DNA of 64,000 nucleotides, taken from the NCBI GenBank assembly GCA_036435485.1, contig CM071597.1, positions 142,349,647 through 142,413,646 on the forward strand, given 5' to 3'. Of the stretch, positions 1 through 11,508 are shown piece by piece (the first letter of the stretch is position 1; each line of letters begins with the position of its first letter). The DNA is from Saposhnikovia divaricata. Lineage: Eukaryota > Streptophyta > Magnoliopsida > Apiales > Apiaceae. A program made the translations under genes and the position numbers. The notes under the pieces are model-generated. The model had not been told where the DNA came from and ran no database searches. It saw only the letters and a program-made list of their open reading frames with translations.

Positions 1-138
1 CAAATTTCATGATCCTTGTATAGAGTTAATATTATTTATCTTTTATCCTAGTTGAGTTATATATGTCCTCTATTACATATTACATTACATTATGCTTTAC
101 ACAACACTCCTTCTACAATTGTTGATTACTTGGCAACA
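1..138 (+). repeat. 3' end of the 5' LTR of the copia element
   Basis: AT-rich sequence ending in CA just before a TGGTATCAGAGC primer-binding site. The position relative to the PBS identifies it as the end of the 5' LTR. Its beginning is outside the window, so length and age cannot be judged. Confidence 0.7.
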
Positions 139-140
139 AT

Positions 141-152
141 TGGTATCAGAGC
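141..152 (+). other. Primer-binding site (initiator tRNA-Met), copia element
   Basis: TGGTATCAGAGC matches the standard plant LTR-retrotransposon PBS complementary to the 3' end of initiator tRNA-Met. It lies two bases after the LTR end and 35 bases before the gag ATG at 187. Confidence 0.9.
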
Positions 153-186
153 AAACTGATTAATTACAAACAGAAACAATCTTAAG

Positions 187-2262
187 ATGTCGACAAGCAA
201 GTATAAGAGTATTAAAATTCCTGTCCTCAAAAAGGCTGCATACCCTACATGGAGGGTAAAGATGTTGATGTATCTGTAGGCAACTGATCCTAACTATCTC
301 GATCGGATATATGATGGTCCATATATCCCTAAGAGACTGGTTGCTAGAACAGATACTGTACCTGAACACTATGTTCAGAAGACAAAGGCTGAATGGACTC
401 CTGAAGAAAAGGCTTAAGTACTCAGAGATGCAAAGGTGAAGAATATCCTTCATAATAGTCTTGATGCTGTCATGTCAAATAGATTGATAGCATGTAAAAC
501 TGCTAAGGAGATCTGGGAAACTTGTAAACTCAATGCCAGGGCACTGAATCTATCAAAAGGAACAGAAGGGCTCTGTTGATTTAAAAGTATGAACAGTTTG
601 ATGCAAAATCTGATGAGAGCCTCGCTGATCTGTATGATAGATTTCTGACACTATTGAATAATCTATCACTGGTAGGTAAAGAGTATGAACCAGAGGACTC
701 GAACACCAAGTTTCTTAGAGCTTTGCCTGAGGAGTGGGATACTCAAACCTCGATCATTAGGCATCAGTATGATCTTAATGCTGTGTCTCTTGATGAAGTC
801 TATGGGATGCTAAGAACCCATGATCTTGAGGTTCAACAAAGGAAGAATAAGAAAAGCAACAAAGCAAATGTTGTTGCTTTAAATGTTGAATCAAAATCAA
901 AAGGAAAAGCTGTGGAGGTTTAAAGGAGAAGAAGTAGAGTAGCTGAGTCCAATACTGATGACTCATCATCAGATCCTAATACCAATCCTGATTCTGATAC
1001 TGATGATGACTCTACTGATTCTGACATGATGGAAATGGTTGCTATGATAGTCAAAGGCTTCAAGAAGATGAAGTTCAGAAAGGCTAGAAGACAAGGCAAC
1101 TTTGAGAAGAAACCTTTCAATGGTGACAAGAACAGGTACAAGAAGAATGAAGGCAAAGGTAGCAAGTTTGACAAGTCAAAGGTCAAATGCTACAACTATG
1201 ATGGAACGGGTCACTTTGCAACTGAATGCAAAAAGGCTAAGACCAAAGCTCTTATCTCATCAAGCAAGGATTGGATGGACTCTTCCTCAGAATCTAAAGA
1301 GGAAAAGGTGAACTATGCATTGATGGAAAATGTTGATGAGATTGCTGCTCCTGAAAATAAGGTACCTGAAATTGTTTTTGATTTTGATACTGATAATGTT
1401 TCTGAGTTAAGATCATTCTTAAAGTCTCTGCATATTAGCTTTAGAAGTCAATCTCTTAAAAATGCTAGAATAATATCTGAGATGTCAGAATTGTCTAAAA
1501 GAATTGATCATCTAGAAGCTGAGTTACTCTTTATGCAAGAAGTACAAAATGAATGTGATAAGGCTAGGCACATGAAATTAGAAATGGAATTTAAATGTAC
1601 TGCTCTTGAAAAGGAACTTGAAGATGCTAATCAGAAACTCAAAACCTGGACTCACTCTGGAACAAAGACACATGAAATAATCACTGACAAAAATTGGAAA
1701 GAGTGTCTAGGTTATAAACTAGAAACAAATCAGAAAAAGAATAAAGGAAAAGTTGTTTTTAGTGAGTCAACAAAACCAAAGATCTACAGACATGTAATAG
1801 ACAACACCAAATCTGATATTAAATCTGTCAATTTTTTGTATAGTAAAGATTCCAATTCAGTTACTGAAAAGGGATTAACTTCTACTAAACAAAATACAGA
1901 GAGTGTGTCTAAAAATGTTAAGTTGACAAATTCAAAGAATGTAGGTCTTTTCTCTAAAAAACAACTGAGTGATAGAATTTATGAAGTTACAGGTAGAAAG
2001 AAAACATCTACTGCTAAGAGAAACAGGAATGGTAAAGTTAGAATAAACAAAGAGAATAATTACAAGTATATTCCAAATGCACCAAGAAAAGTATGTTTCA
2101 ACTGTGGTAACTCTAATCATCTTGCTATTGATTGCAGGAGAAGTAAAAAGAAGGCTACTGTAGTTCCTAAGTTTGACATTAGGAATAGATCAGTATTTTG
2201 TAAACCACAGAATCCCTGTTTTCACTGTGGCAGTAAATGGCATTCTATTTATACATGTGAAG
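187..2262 (+). pseudogene. gag: Copia gag (capsid/nucleocapsid), broken
   Basis: The ATG at 187 opens the copia gag N-terminus, with a typical 'YPTWRVKMLMYL' segment. Frame is lost by in-frame stops at about 277-279 and 415-417 and by a frameshift near 540-580. From 654 one frame runs to 2262, with a further stop at 921-923. Three zinc-knuckle motifs lie at about 1188-1229, 2095-2136 and 2217-2258. The first reads C-Y-N-Y-D-G-T-G-H-F-A-T-E-C, so its second Cys is Tyr. A Glu/Lys-rich, probably coiled-coil stretch lies between the first and second knuckles, about 1380-1670. The product would package RNA in virus-like particles. The reading frame stops abruptly where the minus-strand Ty3 sequence begins, and gag resumes at 28164 with some sequence missing. 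It cannot make a full Gag. Confidence 0.85.
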
Positions 2263-2272
2263 AAATTTATTC

Positions 2273-2594
2273 CAGCCTAGTCACCCGATCATATTGGCAA
2301 TATCGCCTCTACCTCAGCTACTCTTGAGATTTCGCTTTGCTTCCTATATCATTACCTATGATAGGTCATGTACGACTCTCAAACCTCTATTCATCATTCT
2401 GAAGGTCTCTAAGGATTCTATCGACCCTAGTATAATACCTTCAGTAACCACTCCAGTCCATTCTACTCACCGTTACCTCTTCCGGTAGTCCAATAATAAG
2501 TTTACTACGATCTCTTATGTCATTCTCCTACTTAGACTTAACTCTTAACACGCTCATTTCTGAGTACTGTAACTTATGGCTCTGATACCATTTC
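2273..2594 (-). repeat. Extra partial interior copy (PBS and leader) outside the 3' LTR
   Basis: This stretch is nearly identical to 23957-24281, which is the interior start of the same element (PBS plus leader). It lies beyond the 3' LTR, where host DNA would be expected. It contains the PBS in reverse, GGCTCTGATACCA at 2578-2590. A LTR-interior-LTR-interior order implies a former tandem array, later cut back into copia gag at about 2263-2272. The short shared string AAATTTAT lies at both edges. Confidence 0.8.
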
Positions 2595-5500
2595 TGTGAT
2601 GCCCCAAATCCGAGGTCAAAGATTCAGGTCGTCACATCACCATCCAACCATGTCATACCTGTATTAACTTTACAACTCAACAATACATCCATCCAGACCT
2701 CAATCTTAAGCACAAACAAGTTAGAGCCTCAGAAACGATAATCAAAAGTAACACTAAATATTACAATTCATCTGTACAATCTAGAATCTTGCGCACTTCC
2801 ATTTATACAACTACACTTGAAGACAACTCTTACTATTAAAGTTGAAAACCTATCAGACTTACTCTGTAGTATTTATCAGGAACTAAATCATCTCAGGGGT
2901 AAATCTTCTACTCCTCTTCTGCTGGTGCGGAGTTAACTGATCAAATTCTTCTCTTTCTGAAAAGTTTTTACAAAGCAAGAATGAGCTACATAATGCTCAG
3001 AGAGTTCACCATTTTGTAAAATAATAATGTGGTTTATTTCGAAAACATTCCCAACTATATGGGTATATATCTCAGATTTCAAAACATAATTGGACAATGT
3101 GTATGTCCGAGTTTGAATAAAACATCTATACTCACTAAGGAGCTTTAAGAATAACATATGAACCCTTTATAAGGTTCCCATCTCAATATATCTCAATTTT
3201 GAAAATATATACATATGAGTATATCATTTTCGGCAGAACACTCTACGATTAACATACTGTACAGGGAATACATCATTGCAAACCTCTTTCCTTCCATTGG
3301 CTTAGAAGGTTTCTCATACAAAAACATTTCATTCTTTGAAACAATTGCAAGAGTGCACTAACACGTGCCAATCTTTATAGAAAATCTTGCAGTTCTAGAT
3401 ACTGCACGATATCAATATTTTTCTTATCAAAAACCACACTATCGGCAACTTGGCACTTAGGTCCAAGAAGCAGTGTTTGAGTATTTTTGCAAAGTGGAGG
3501 ATGGGACTGGAAGAAAACATAAAAACCTGACAAGGATTGACGATGATCAGTCGCCACATCCAGGTCCAATAATCCGCGGGTCTTCTCTACCGGTAGAAGG
3601 ATAGAAACTACATCCGTAACTATCCTCGGGTGAAAACTACATCCGTAATCACCCTCGATGAAAACTACATCCGTAATCATCCTTCGGCAACACCTAGGCC
3701 GGAATAATAATTGATGGACCGCCTGGCTCACGGCCGCTTACACATCCCGGGAATCGTTCGTCAACGATTCCCACACCTGCCAGAGTCCCCTTTTTCTTTT
3801 CTTTTCAAAAATCATTTTGATAGAAAATTCGAGTAGTTGAAGTTCGACCTCAGTCGACCGATAATTCTTGAAAAGTGTACAAGAAGCAAAACCTGACCGG
3901 GGTTTTTCGAAAATGTTTTGAGTGCGAAAGAGTTCGAGTTTGAAAGTATTGAAGGTATCTTGGATTAGCTTTGTCTTTAAAATAATGAACATTAAATAAT
4001 AAATGATATTTTAAGATTTAATATTAATAATTAATAAAATAATTATTTAATTGAAGATGCTTTTAATCCAAGATAGGTATTTTGAGTATTTATGAAGATA
4101 TAAAAATAATTACTTGAGTATACATACTCCCCGAATGACCCCTCGGGTTTTCGCAATTGAATTACGATATAATAATATACCGCTCCCCGGTCAATAGTAT
4201 ATACAGACCGCTACGACCTCTATTGCTAGAGTCGTTGTCCGAAGAAAGCATTTCATTCTAACTTCAAGGGGTGAAAACATATATGTACTTATACATCTCA
4301 ATTTCATCGATACTTCGATAAGCATAAACATTTGATATGATTGAAAACTACAAACACAACAGTGAAAGTCCTTGTATATGTAAGTTTTGAAAAGTAAACT
4401 TGCATAGGTAGAATCAGGAACATAATATCTTGAAAATAAATGCTTAGGGTTGGAGAACTTGCCTTTGGAAGGTTGGTGTGGTTGGGCTCGTGGAGTGGAG
4501 CGACAATCTATAAATATCCAATATTCGCTCGTTAGTATCTTAGCAACACCACTTAATCATAATGTTTTAAAGAATACAAGGCCATCTTAGCGACTCCACC
4601 ATTTGACCCACTAACCCTCCTATATGACCATGTCATCACATTATCACATTCTTTACCCATTCGACTCAAATCTATTCCTCAAACTCGAAACTCAAGTGAA
4701 TACTCTTAAAACTACTTTAAACTAATCTCCTAAGTGGTTTTTCACTTGCGCGGATTTTACTTCAACATTTTTATAAAATTGAAAAATACATATTTTCATC
4801 CAATTCTTTTTGGGTAACCTTCCCCACTGCATTTACTAGCTTCTCTAATTTTTCCATGATCCTACATAAATTTTTAGGGGTTCAAACAAGGTTCACAAGG
4901 GGACCACTTAGTGCAGTCCGGAATCCAGAAACACATTTCACTTCTCAGGCCATAACTCAAAATCTATACATCACCTAGTCATGAACCTTATATTTCTGGA
5001 AACTACGTTCAAATACCTTTCCAACAATATATATTAGGACTTCAGGGGACAAGATTTGGGGGTTCAAAACCCTCCTACAAGACAGTACAAATTCCTGGGA
5101 AAAACTCAGCATGCTTATATCACTAAACCAACCAAGAATCTTACATCCACATCACAATCAAAATCTAAATCACCAAGATCATACTTTATAACATACATGG
5201 AGATACATACACTAACCACAAGCTTAAAAATCACACCCACAACACTTAAACTCAAGAACTACATCATCCATAACTTATATGTCCAATATTCACACTAACA
5301 TCCATGGATCTAACATTAAACACCATAAATAATTCATGGCCAAGAGGGGTTAGAGTTTTATACCGTCTTGATGTTCTTAAAATCTCAAACAAGCTTGGTT
5401 AACCTTGGGGAAGCCTTACTCTATGCTCACCATCTTCAATCTCACCAAAGAAATCAAGAACATGGAAGTGGGTTTCCTGACTGGAAAAACAAGCCCCAAA

Positions 5501-6570
5501 GATCAGCAAAAACGAAGCCCTTGCACTCGTTTCCTGGTCGAGGCTCCTGAATGAAAGTTGTAGAGCATCTTCACAGCTTTCTAACCATATAAAGAACAAA
5601 AAATTTCATTGAGTAATGAAGTATCTAGGCCCGTTTTAGTGAGCTCCTTTCCTGCTGGGCAGAATGGAGTATTTGGTGTTTGTTTTGTTTGATTAAAGTG
5701 ATAAAGTGATCAATAATGCTTGATATTTTCACTTGGATGCATCTTATCTTCTTGCCATGTGGTGTCATCTCCTCATTGGTTCATTTGGATTACATTTATC
5801 CATCCATAATTGCAAGCAAGTCCCTTGCTTTATACATATTGTTTCCAAGTCCTTCCTTCCTTTTCTTATTTGCACCAAGGGGCTTCCCTTCTTGTATATT
5901 TTCTAAATCAATATGTTACAACTTATATGTTGCACTTCATTGTAATAGTGTGGCCCAATACCTCAAACAATCGTTGTGTCCAATTTTCTTTGTATTTTCT
6001 CTTTATCTCAGAAAAAAATTCTCGCGGTTTCTCAATTGTTCTCATTTCCTTTAACTCTAGGATTTTATTCTCAATTCCATTTTCCTCTCATAATATATCC
6101 TTCCTTGGACTTCTAATATTTACTATTCTCAATTCATTATTCGCTCGCTTGATCGCTTAATCTCGTTATAAAGTCTCAGCGGTTTCTAGAACGTTTGTTT
6201 CACTTCCTCAGTGGTTTTCGTTCCAAATTCTCAAATCACTTATAATAAAATTCCAAAATATTAACTCCTCAATTTCTCATATTAAATATCTCATTTCTTG
6301 ATATTACTGATATATAATTCACTGATCGGTCAAATATTACACGAAAATAGAATTTGGAATTTCTGAATTCCGATCGCATTTACATACACTTATTTACTCC
6401 GTAGATTACTAGTATACCTTCGGAATATCCACACTACGTCTCGTACATAGGGGGCATGAAAAATTTTCTTATTCCTCAAAATCACTATTCATCCACCAAA
6501 TCACTATTCATTGATGCACTTCATCATAATAGGAAAAGTTTTAATTCTACCGAAATTTTGGGTTCTTACA
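2595..6570 (-). repeat. 3' LTR of the minus-strand Ty3 element (3,976 bp)
   Basis: It starts on the minus strand with TGTAAGAACCCAAAATTTCG and ends CATCACA. It is a direct repeat of 24282-28163 with few substitutions. It carries about 90 bases near 5480-5595 that the other LTR lacks. It contains three 28-base tandem units at 3604-3687. No convincing gene lies in it: the short ORFs (for example 3375-3731 and 2933-3157, minus) recur in the other LTR only because the LTRs are copies. Confidence 0.88.
3604..3687. repeat. Three 28-bp tandem units inside the LTR
   Basis: Units 3604-3631, 3632-3659 and 3660-3687 share the core ACTACATCCGTAA followed by a CCTC/CCTTC end. The same trio is in the other LTR at 25292-25375. 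The function is unknown; repeats of this kind in the regulatory part of plant LTRs can act as enhancers, but nothing here shows that. Confidence 0.85.
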
Positions 6571-6590
6571 GTCTCCCCTCCTTAAAAGGA
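6571..6590 (-). other. Polypurine tract of the minus-strand Ty3 element
   Basis: The minus strand reads AAGGAGGGGAGAC directly before the LTR start TGTAAG. This is the expected plus-strand priming site for reverse transcription. The sequence just upstream (GATTCCGGGACGGAATCC) is also found at the window end (63974-63991), in the chromovirus tail. Confidence 0.85.
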
Positions 6591-6599
6591 TTCCGTCCC

Positions 6600-7075
6600 G
6601 GAATCAGTTTAGGAATTACTGGGGTTACTCCTTCTTTGTTTCACTCTTTCAACTTCCAGGTGGATTCTTCCACATCTTGATTTTCTCACAATTCCTTATT
6701 AGTTTGAAAACCTTGTTCCTCAGCACTTGTTCTTCTCTATCCATGATTTCCACGGGTTGCTCCACATAGGTCAAGCCGGGTCATAGGTCCACTTGGTTGT
6801 ACTCTATCACACGCTGATAGTCGGTGTGGTAGGATCGTAACATAGACATATGAAATACATTATGAATTTGCTGCAAGCTTGGGGCAAGGCTAACTCGTAG
6901 GCTAACTTCCCAATACGCCTCAAAATCTCAAAAGGTCCAATAAACCTCAGACTTAGCTTCTCTTTCTTAACAAACCGCATCAATCCTTTCCAGGGGATAC
7001 CTTTAGCATCACGAAGTCTCCCACCTCATACTCCTTTGACATCTCACAGAATTTGACCATTCGAAATAATGGGTT
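6600..7075 (-). pseudogene. Remnant of chromovirus pol C-terminus (integrase tail and chromodomain)
   Basis: Minus-strand translation in shifting frames gives pieces such as VEQPVEIMDREEQVLRNKV, DVEESTWKLK and a WKGLMRF-like block. These match the end of the plus-strand chromovirus pol at 63580-63975. This is the C-terminal integrase region plus a chromodomain-like end, which in Tekay/Del elements may guide integration to heterochromatin. No continuous frame remains. The position next to the PPT is as expected for the 3' end of pol. Confidence 0.75.
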
Positions 7076-7216
7076 TCGTAAAAAAACTAATGACTTTTAC
7101 ATACACTCGTCTGCACAGTAAAGACGTAATATGAATTCAAAATCTTCATTTAATAATTCGTACATCTCGTGATCGCAAAGATTTCTCTTCCACCCATAAA
7201 ATTTGGGTTATTGCAG
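7076..7216 (-). repeat. Possible second LTR-start/PPT junction, older Ty3 remnant
   Basis: Near 7195-7240 the minus strand reads a purine tract (CCTTTTAAGGAGAGGAGAC) followed by TGCAATAACCCAAATTTTAT. That mirrors the PPT/LTR-start junction at 6550-6590 of the main element. It may be a fragment of a related LTR fused into the interior. The match is short, so this is tentative. Confidence 0.4.
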
Positions 7217-9896
7217 TCTCCTCTCCTTAAAAGGATTCTATCTTAAGAACCTAAGGAAACTAGTTATGGATACAATTCCAACTTTACCCTTCCCAACTCT
7301 CAGGTTGACACTTCAACCCTTTTGTTCTCTTACCTTGATCTTACCAACGCTTTAGTGTTGCTTCTCAACGCATGCTCTCCTTGACCTGTATTCCTTATCG
7401 GTTGTTCTATGAATGAAAATTTCTATCCCACTACTTATGCGTTCCTCTTCTACCTTGTTCATAGTATCCGTGTTGAGTCCTTGTATCGTTGGGCCGTGAA
7501 TACTTTGTGGTCGTGTTCTATAATCTGAGACAACGTCAATACGCACGGTATTCCTCATTTTCCTTGGGTTGATTAGCACGCATGTGTTGCCTCCCGTCAG
7601 TCGTTACCACTTGCTATGGATACTGTATAGTCTTCGGTATACGTCGAACCAGTTCAGCTACTATATCCCTCGTTCATTGACTTCTTCGTAACGCAAGAAA
7701 AGCGAAACTTCTTCTTTCGTAGTACGCTTTACAAGAGACGTCCTTACGTTCGCATGGTGCCGACCGTGATAACAACATTCGTTTCATGGATAAGTTTTTA
7801 TTCTCGACTGCCCCGTGAAATCTAAGGCACGACACTAAATATAAATTCGATCGTCTGGATAATTCTTCTTCCCTGTCTGTCAGCCACAGATCAAATTAGT
7901 ACATACGCTCAATCTCTTCATTAATTATACTTGAAAGCACCTTCAATATTCGAAGTTTAACCTTAAGTCTCTATCTGACGTAATCACTGCAGAAGTTTTA
8001 TATTGCACCACCATCTCTTCCGTATATAAATCGATAATCTTCTAAATGAAAAGTCTCTCATAGGTAAATCACTTGGTCCGGCAATTATAATCAACTAGGG
8101 CCATCTCTTGGCTCGGTCTTCGGCGACCTACTCATGAAATTCATTATAATTCTGTCCACGTTCAAGATTTTCTACGGGCGGAATTGATCCACTAGATCTC
8201 TATCATTTTGTTTTTGACATGTTGCGTTCGTACTTAATAGTTTGCCAATACCATTCTTCATATCTGTTTGCCAAACATTCTCTTAATTCTCTGTACATCT
8301 TTGTCCTTCCCCATAATTTAGTCATTTTCCTCTAACATTATTCTTTATTGTATATACTCTATTTTCTTGGTCAATACTGACTGAATTCCAATTTCAAATA
8401 ATCCCTTCTATAGGTATCGGCCACCACACTGGCCTTTCCTGGGAAATAACAAATTTCTCCATTATACTCCCTGCTCCCTTTCGTCACCTTCTCTTTCTTA
8501 TGTTTAGTCCTAATATGAAGATATACTTATCGCACTTGTGGAAAACTTTCACACTTTTCTCATAAAGTTAACGTCTCAGTTTTATGCGTGAATGCCATCA
8601 TGACTAATCCCAGACTCACTGTTAGTATATCCTGTCCCGTAACCTTTATGTTGTTTAGAAGTATAGGCTATCATCCCCTTTCTACTGCATCGGCATACCT
8701 CTTAAACTCTTGAAAGACGCATCATCGTGACTCTCAAAGTCCTCTTCTCATTATAAAGTATAGCTAACAACGAGGTTGTTACTAATCTCTCATATCATTC
8801 TTAAAACTTTATTTATTAACCCACAATGGCTTCCGACTCACTAGTCAACCCACATGATACTACCAGAATTTATAATGTTTATATTAATGGGAAATGCCGA
8901 CTTTGGTGCAGTACAGAGGTCGATCTTGAGTTGGTGAAACCTTCTCTTTAACCTTATCTTTGAAAAACAACTACGCACTTTAACTAGTCAACAATTCCTC
9001 CATTTCCGATAAGGGTTTCAGTTCTCGATGGTATAGGTAAGATGTCATACGCTCGTCCTCTTTCACAACTAGCGCCAATCAGCCTGAGGCCTGTATGCTG
9101 CTGCGATTCCCAATAAACTTGATTAGGTGGTAATCTCGAAGGATCATTGGGATATATCCATGCATCCATTTGCTATTAGGGGCCTTTTAAAATTTATGTC
9201 TCGCTATGTGCATCAATCCCTTTAATCGAAGTAAAGCTTCACATTCTTGCCACGATATTTCTTCCTTTCTTGTCCATCTCACTTCCAGGTTAGTTTCCTC
9301 TAAGGATATGTCTTACATCGCAATCGATTTGAATTTCTTGGATCAGGAAAAGGCTTGGTAACTCCAGAATTCATTACTATAACATCCTGACAACGGTTGG
9401 TAGGAGCGTACTCCCAACCACCTCATCATTTCTTATAACTTTCCTCACACTAATATTAAAGGTCTTGTGGTATGCCCCGACATGTTATTGCTACTTTAAT
9501 ACTTACTCGGCATAACGCTCTGGCTGCACAATTACAACATTTGGTTTTTGATCTCATATTGGTGTAACGGTTCATAATTGTACCTCTCGTTCACCTTAGA
9601 GTAATCACTTTGAAAGGAATGGTTTCAAAATAACAAGGTCCAATAGATAATTTCAATAAGAATTCCACATTGGATGTTCCAAGAATGTTGATGGTTCCAA
9701 ATACTAGGAGTCTCGATTTTTTGGAGATGTAAGGATGGACCGAAAGAGTACAACAAGGTTTATTCCTTCAGGTCCTGATAATTCTGTAATATGATATCAT
9801 AGAGAATGTTGCATGAGGGCAATGATTGTTGGATAGAAAAGTCATAAAGACGGTCTTTATATAGTTCTTACATCAGGTGGATACTTTTCCTCCTAA
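7217..9896. other. Interior of the minus-strand Ty3 element, no recognisable gene
   Basis: No open frame above about 75 codons on either strand. At 7330-7420 the minus strand has a weak echo of the chromodomain-end block (EQPIRNT...GEHALRSNT-like). The rest (to 9896) gives no motif I can name. It is probably a heavily decayed or non-coding filler interior of the Ty3-type element, cut off at 9897-9901 by the Athila target site. Confidence 0.6.
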
Positions 9897-9901
9897 ATAA
9901 T
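9897..9901. other. Target-site duplication, left copy (ATAAT)
   Basis: ATAAT directly precedes the Athila 5' LTR and is repeated at 21903-21907 after the 3' LTR. A perfect 5-bp TSD shows one insertion event with no later recombination between elements. Confidence 0.92.
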
Positions 9902-11370
9902 TGATAAGTGGATTTTATATCCACTTGGATCGCTTAATTTCGGCTTAAATTGATTGTCTTGGACTCAAGTTGTTGTAGTTTTGATGTGTTTTGCTTAGTT
10001 GTGCAGGATTACGAGAATGTTGACTAAGGTGGATGCTTTTATAATTTTTTGGGAATTAATTGATTAAAATTCGGATTTTCGAGAAGGGTTGCACAGTTTA
10101 CACTGTTTTGGCCATATCTTGAGTTCTAGAAGTCCGTTTGAGGCCCGTAAGCAGTCCACGCGAAGATAACGAGATTTTCTATCATTCTAAGATAGTCCAG
10201 AGGTCCAATTACGTGGGGAACGTTCCAGAAAATCTGAAGAAAAGTCAGCCACGAATTTTCCTTAAAAACATAATCAAATTAGGAAACGTATCTTGCAGAA
10301 ATTCTATTATAATTCTGTTTTTGTATTTTCTTGCTGGGCAAGACTTGTAGTGCCTATATAAACACATCATACCTTGTAATTTGTATCAGATTATTATTAT
10401 TGTAACATAGAACTGCAAGAGAGAAAAGTGGAGAAGGATTCAAGCTCGGTGACAAGCAAAGATCTAGATCTACTTCATCTTCTGTATACTTTGGATTATA
10501 GATTTGTTTTCTAAACTCTTGTTTTTATTAATATTATTGTTTCTTTCTTTCATATCTTGTTAATTATTATGTTTTCATCAAATCCCATGACGATGAATAG
10601 TTCAATTATGGGCTAAACGTTGTCATGGGATTCTAACGGAGTTATTTATGGAACTTAGTATCTTGATGCTGTAAAGATCTGTGTGTGATGTGAAATTGAT
10701 ATTCTCGTATGGTTAATCTTAATGCTTTTAGATGCGTAGCTAACATCTAAATTGAATTGTTAATCTCTTGTGAAGTGAAAGTGGATCTTGAGATTTAGAA
10801 CTTGCCATGCTAGCATAGGTTCATAATTGATTGTCAATATGATTTGTGGTGTGAGATGAAAATACTTATACTACCCTATGTGATCTTAATGGGTAACCTG
10901 TTCTTCAACCGTTATGTTTTCAAATTCTGTAGACATATAGGGTCTAAGCATAATTGGTGTCTATTCATCTTCTATCTCTTTTGTGGATGTATGTTTAGTT
11001 TGGTATGCGTATGCTGACAGGTAGCGTATACTGGTTTCGTGTTATCCGATCAGATATCAAAATCATTGCATATAGAGATTAAAGGCATCAGATCTAAGGG
11101 AAGTATTTAATGAAGTTGGGATCCCATGTTTATTCTCATATTAGTAATTCGAATTCAATCTCATTAGTTAATTTAATTCTTAGTTTAAAAATTGCATCCT
11201 AGTTTAATTTAGTTAATCAATACCAAAATTGTTATTTGTCTTAGCAGCGGATTAAAACCAAACATTGTTGCATAGGCATATTTACTGATTAAACTTAACC
11301 AGATCTCTGTGGAACGAACTTTAATTATATTACTTGTGACTACGTGCGCTTGCGTAATTTTGTGCTAACA
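9902..11370 (+). repeat. Athila 5' LTR
   Basis: Begins TGATAAGTGG and ends GTGCTAACA; equal in length to 20434-21902. A TATATAAA-like stretch near 10355-10363 (GCCTATATAAACAC) could be the promoter TATA box. The 70-codon ORF at 10138-10350 is copied in both LTRs and is not a gene. Confidence 0.93.
10354..10364 (+). promoter_or_regulatory. Candidate TATA box in the Athila 5' LTR
   Basis: CCTATATAAAC is the best TATA-box match in the LTR. It sits about 1 kb before the LTR end, so the transcript would start shortly after it and carry an R/U5 of about 1 kb. The twin lies at 20886-20896 in the 3' LTR. Prediction from sequence only. Confidence 0.5.
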
Positions 11371-11376
11371 AGTTTT

Positions 11377-11394
11377 TGGCGCCGCTGCCGGGGA
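11377..11394 (+). other. Primer-binding site (tRNA-Asp type), Athila
   Basis: TGGCGCCGCTGCCGGGGA, six bases after the LTR end. It differs by one base from the TGGCGCCGTTGCCGGGGA site usual for Athila elements, thought to pair with tRNA-Asp. Confidence 0.88.
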
Positions 11395-11508
11395 TCATCG
11401 GTGTTTTGTTTAGTTTATGTGCTTGTCATCAGTGGTCGTTAGCGTTCACTGACTCGGATTTCTTACTTAGTTGTTTGTTTCGTGGTGTTTTCAGGTACTT
11501 GAACGTGT

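Noticed and set aside
3375..3731. 118-codon minus-strand ORF, near-identical at 25063-25419
   Set aside because: Conserved only because it lies in both LTRs of one element. It spans the 28-base tandem repeats and has no domain. The same holds for 2933-3157/24621-24845 and 3738-3992/25426-25680.
10138..10350. 70-codon ORF, repeated at 20670-20882
   Set aside because: Present in both Athila LTRs; a by-product of LTR duplication.
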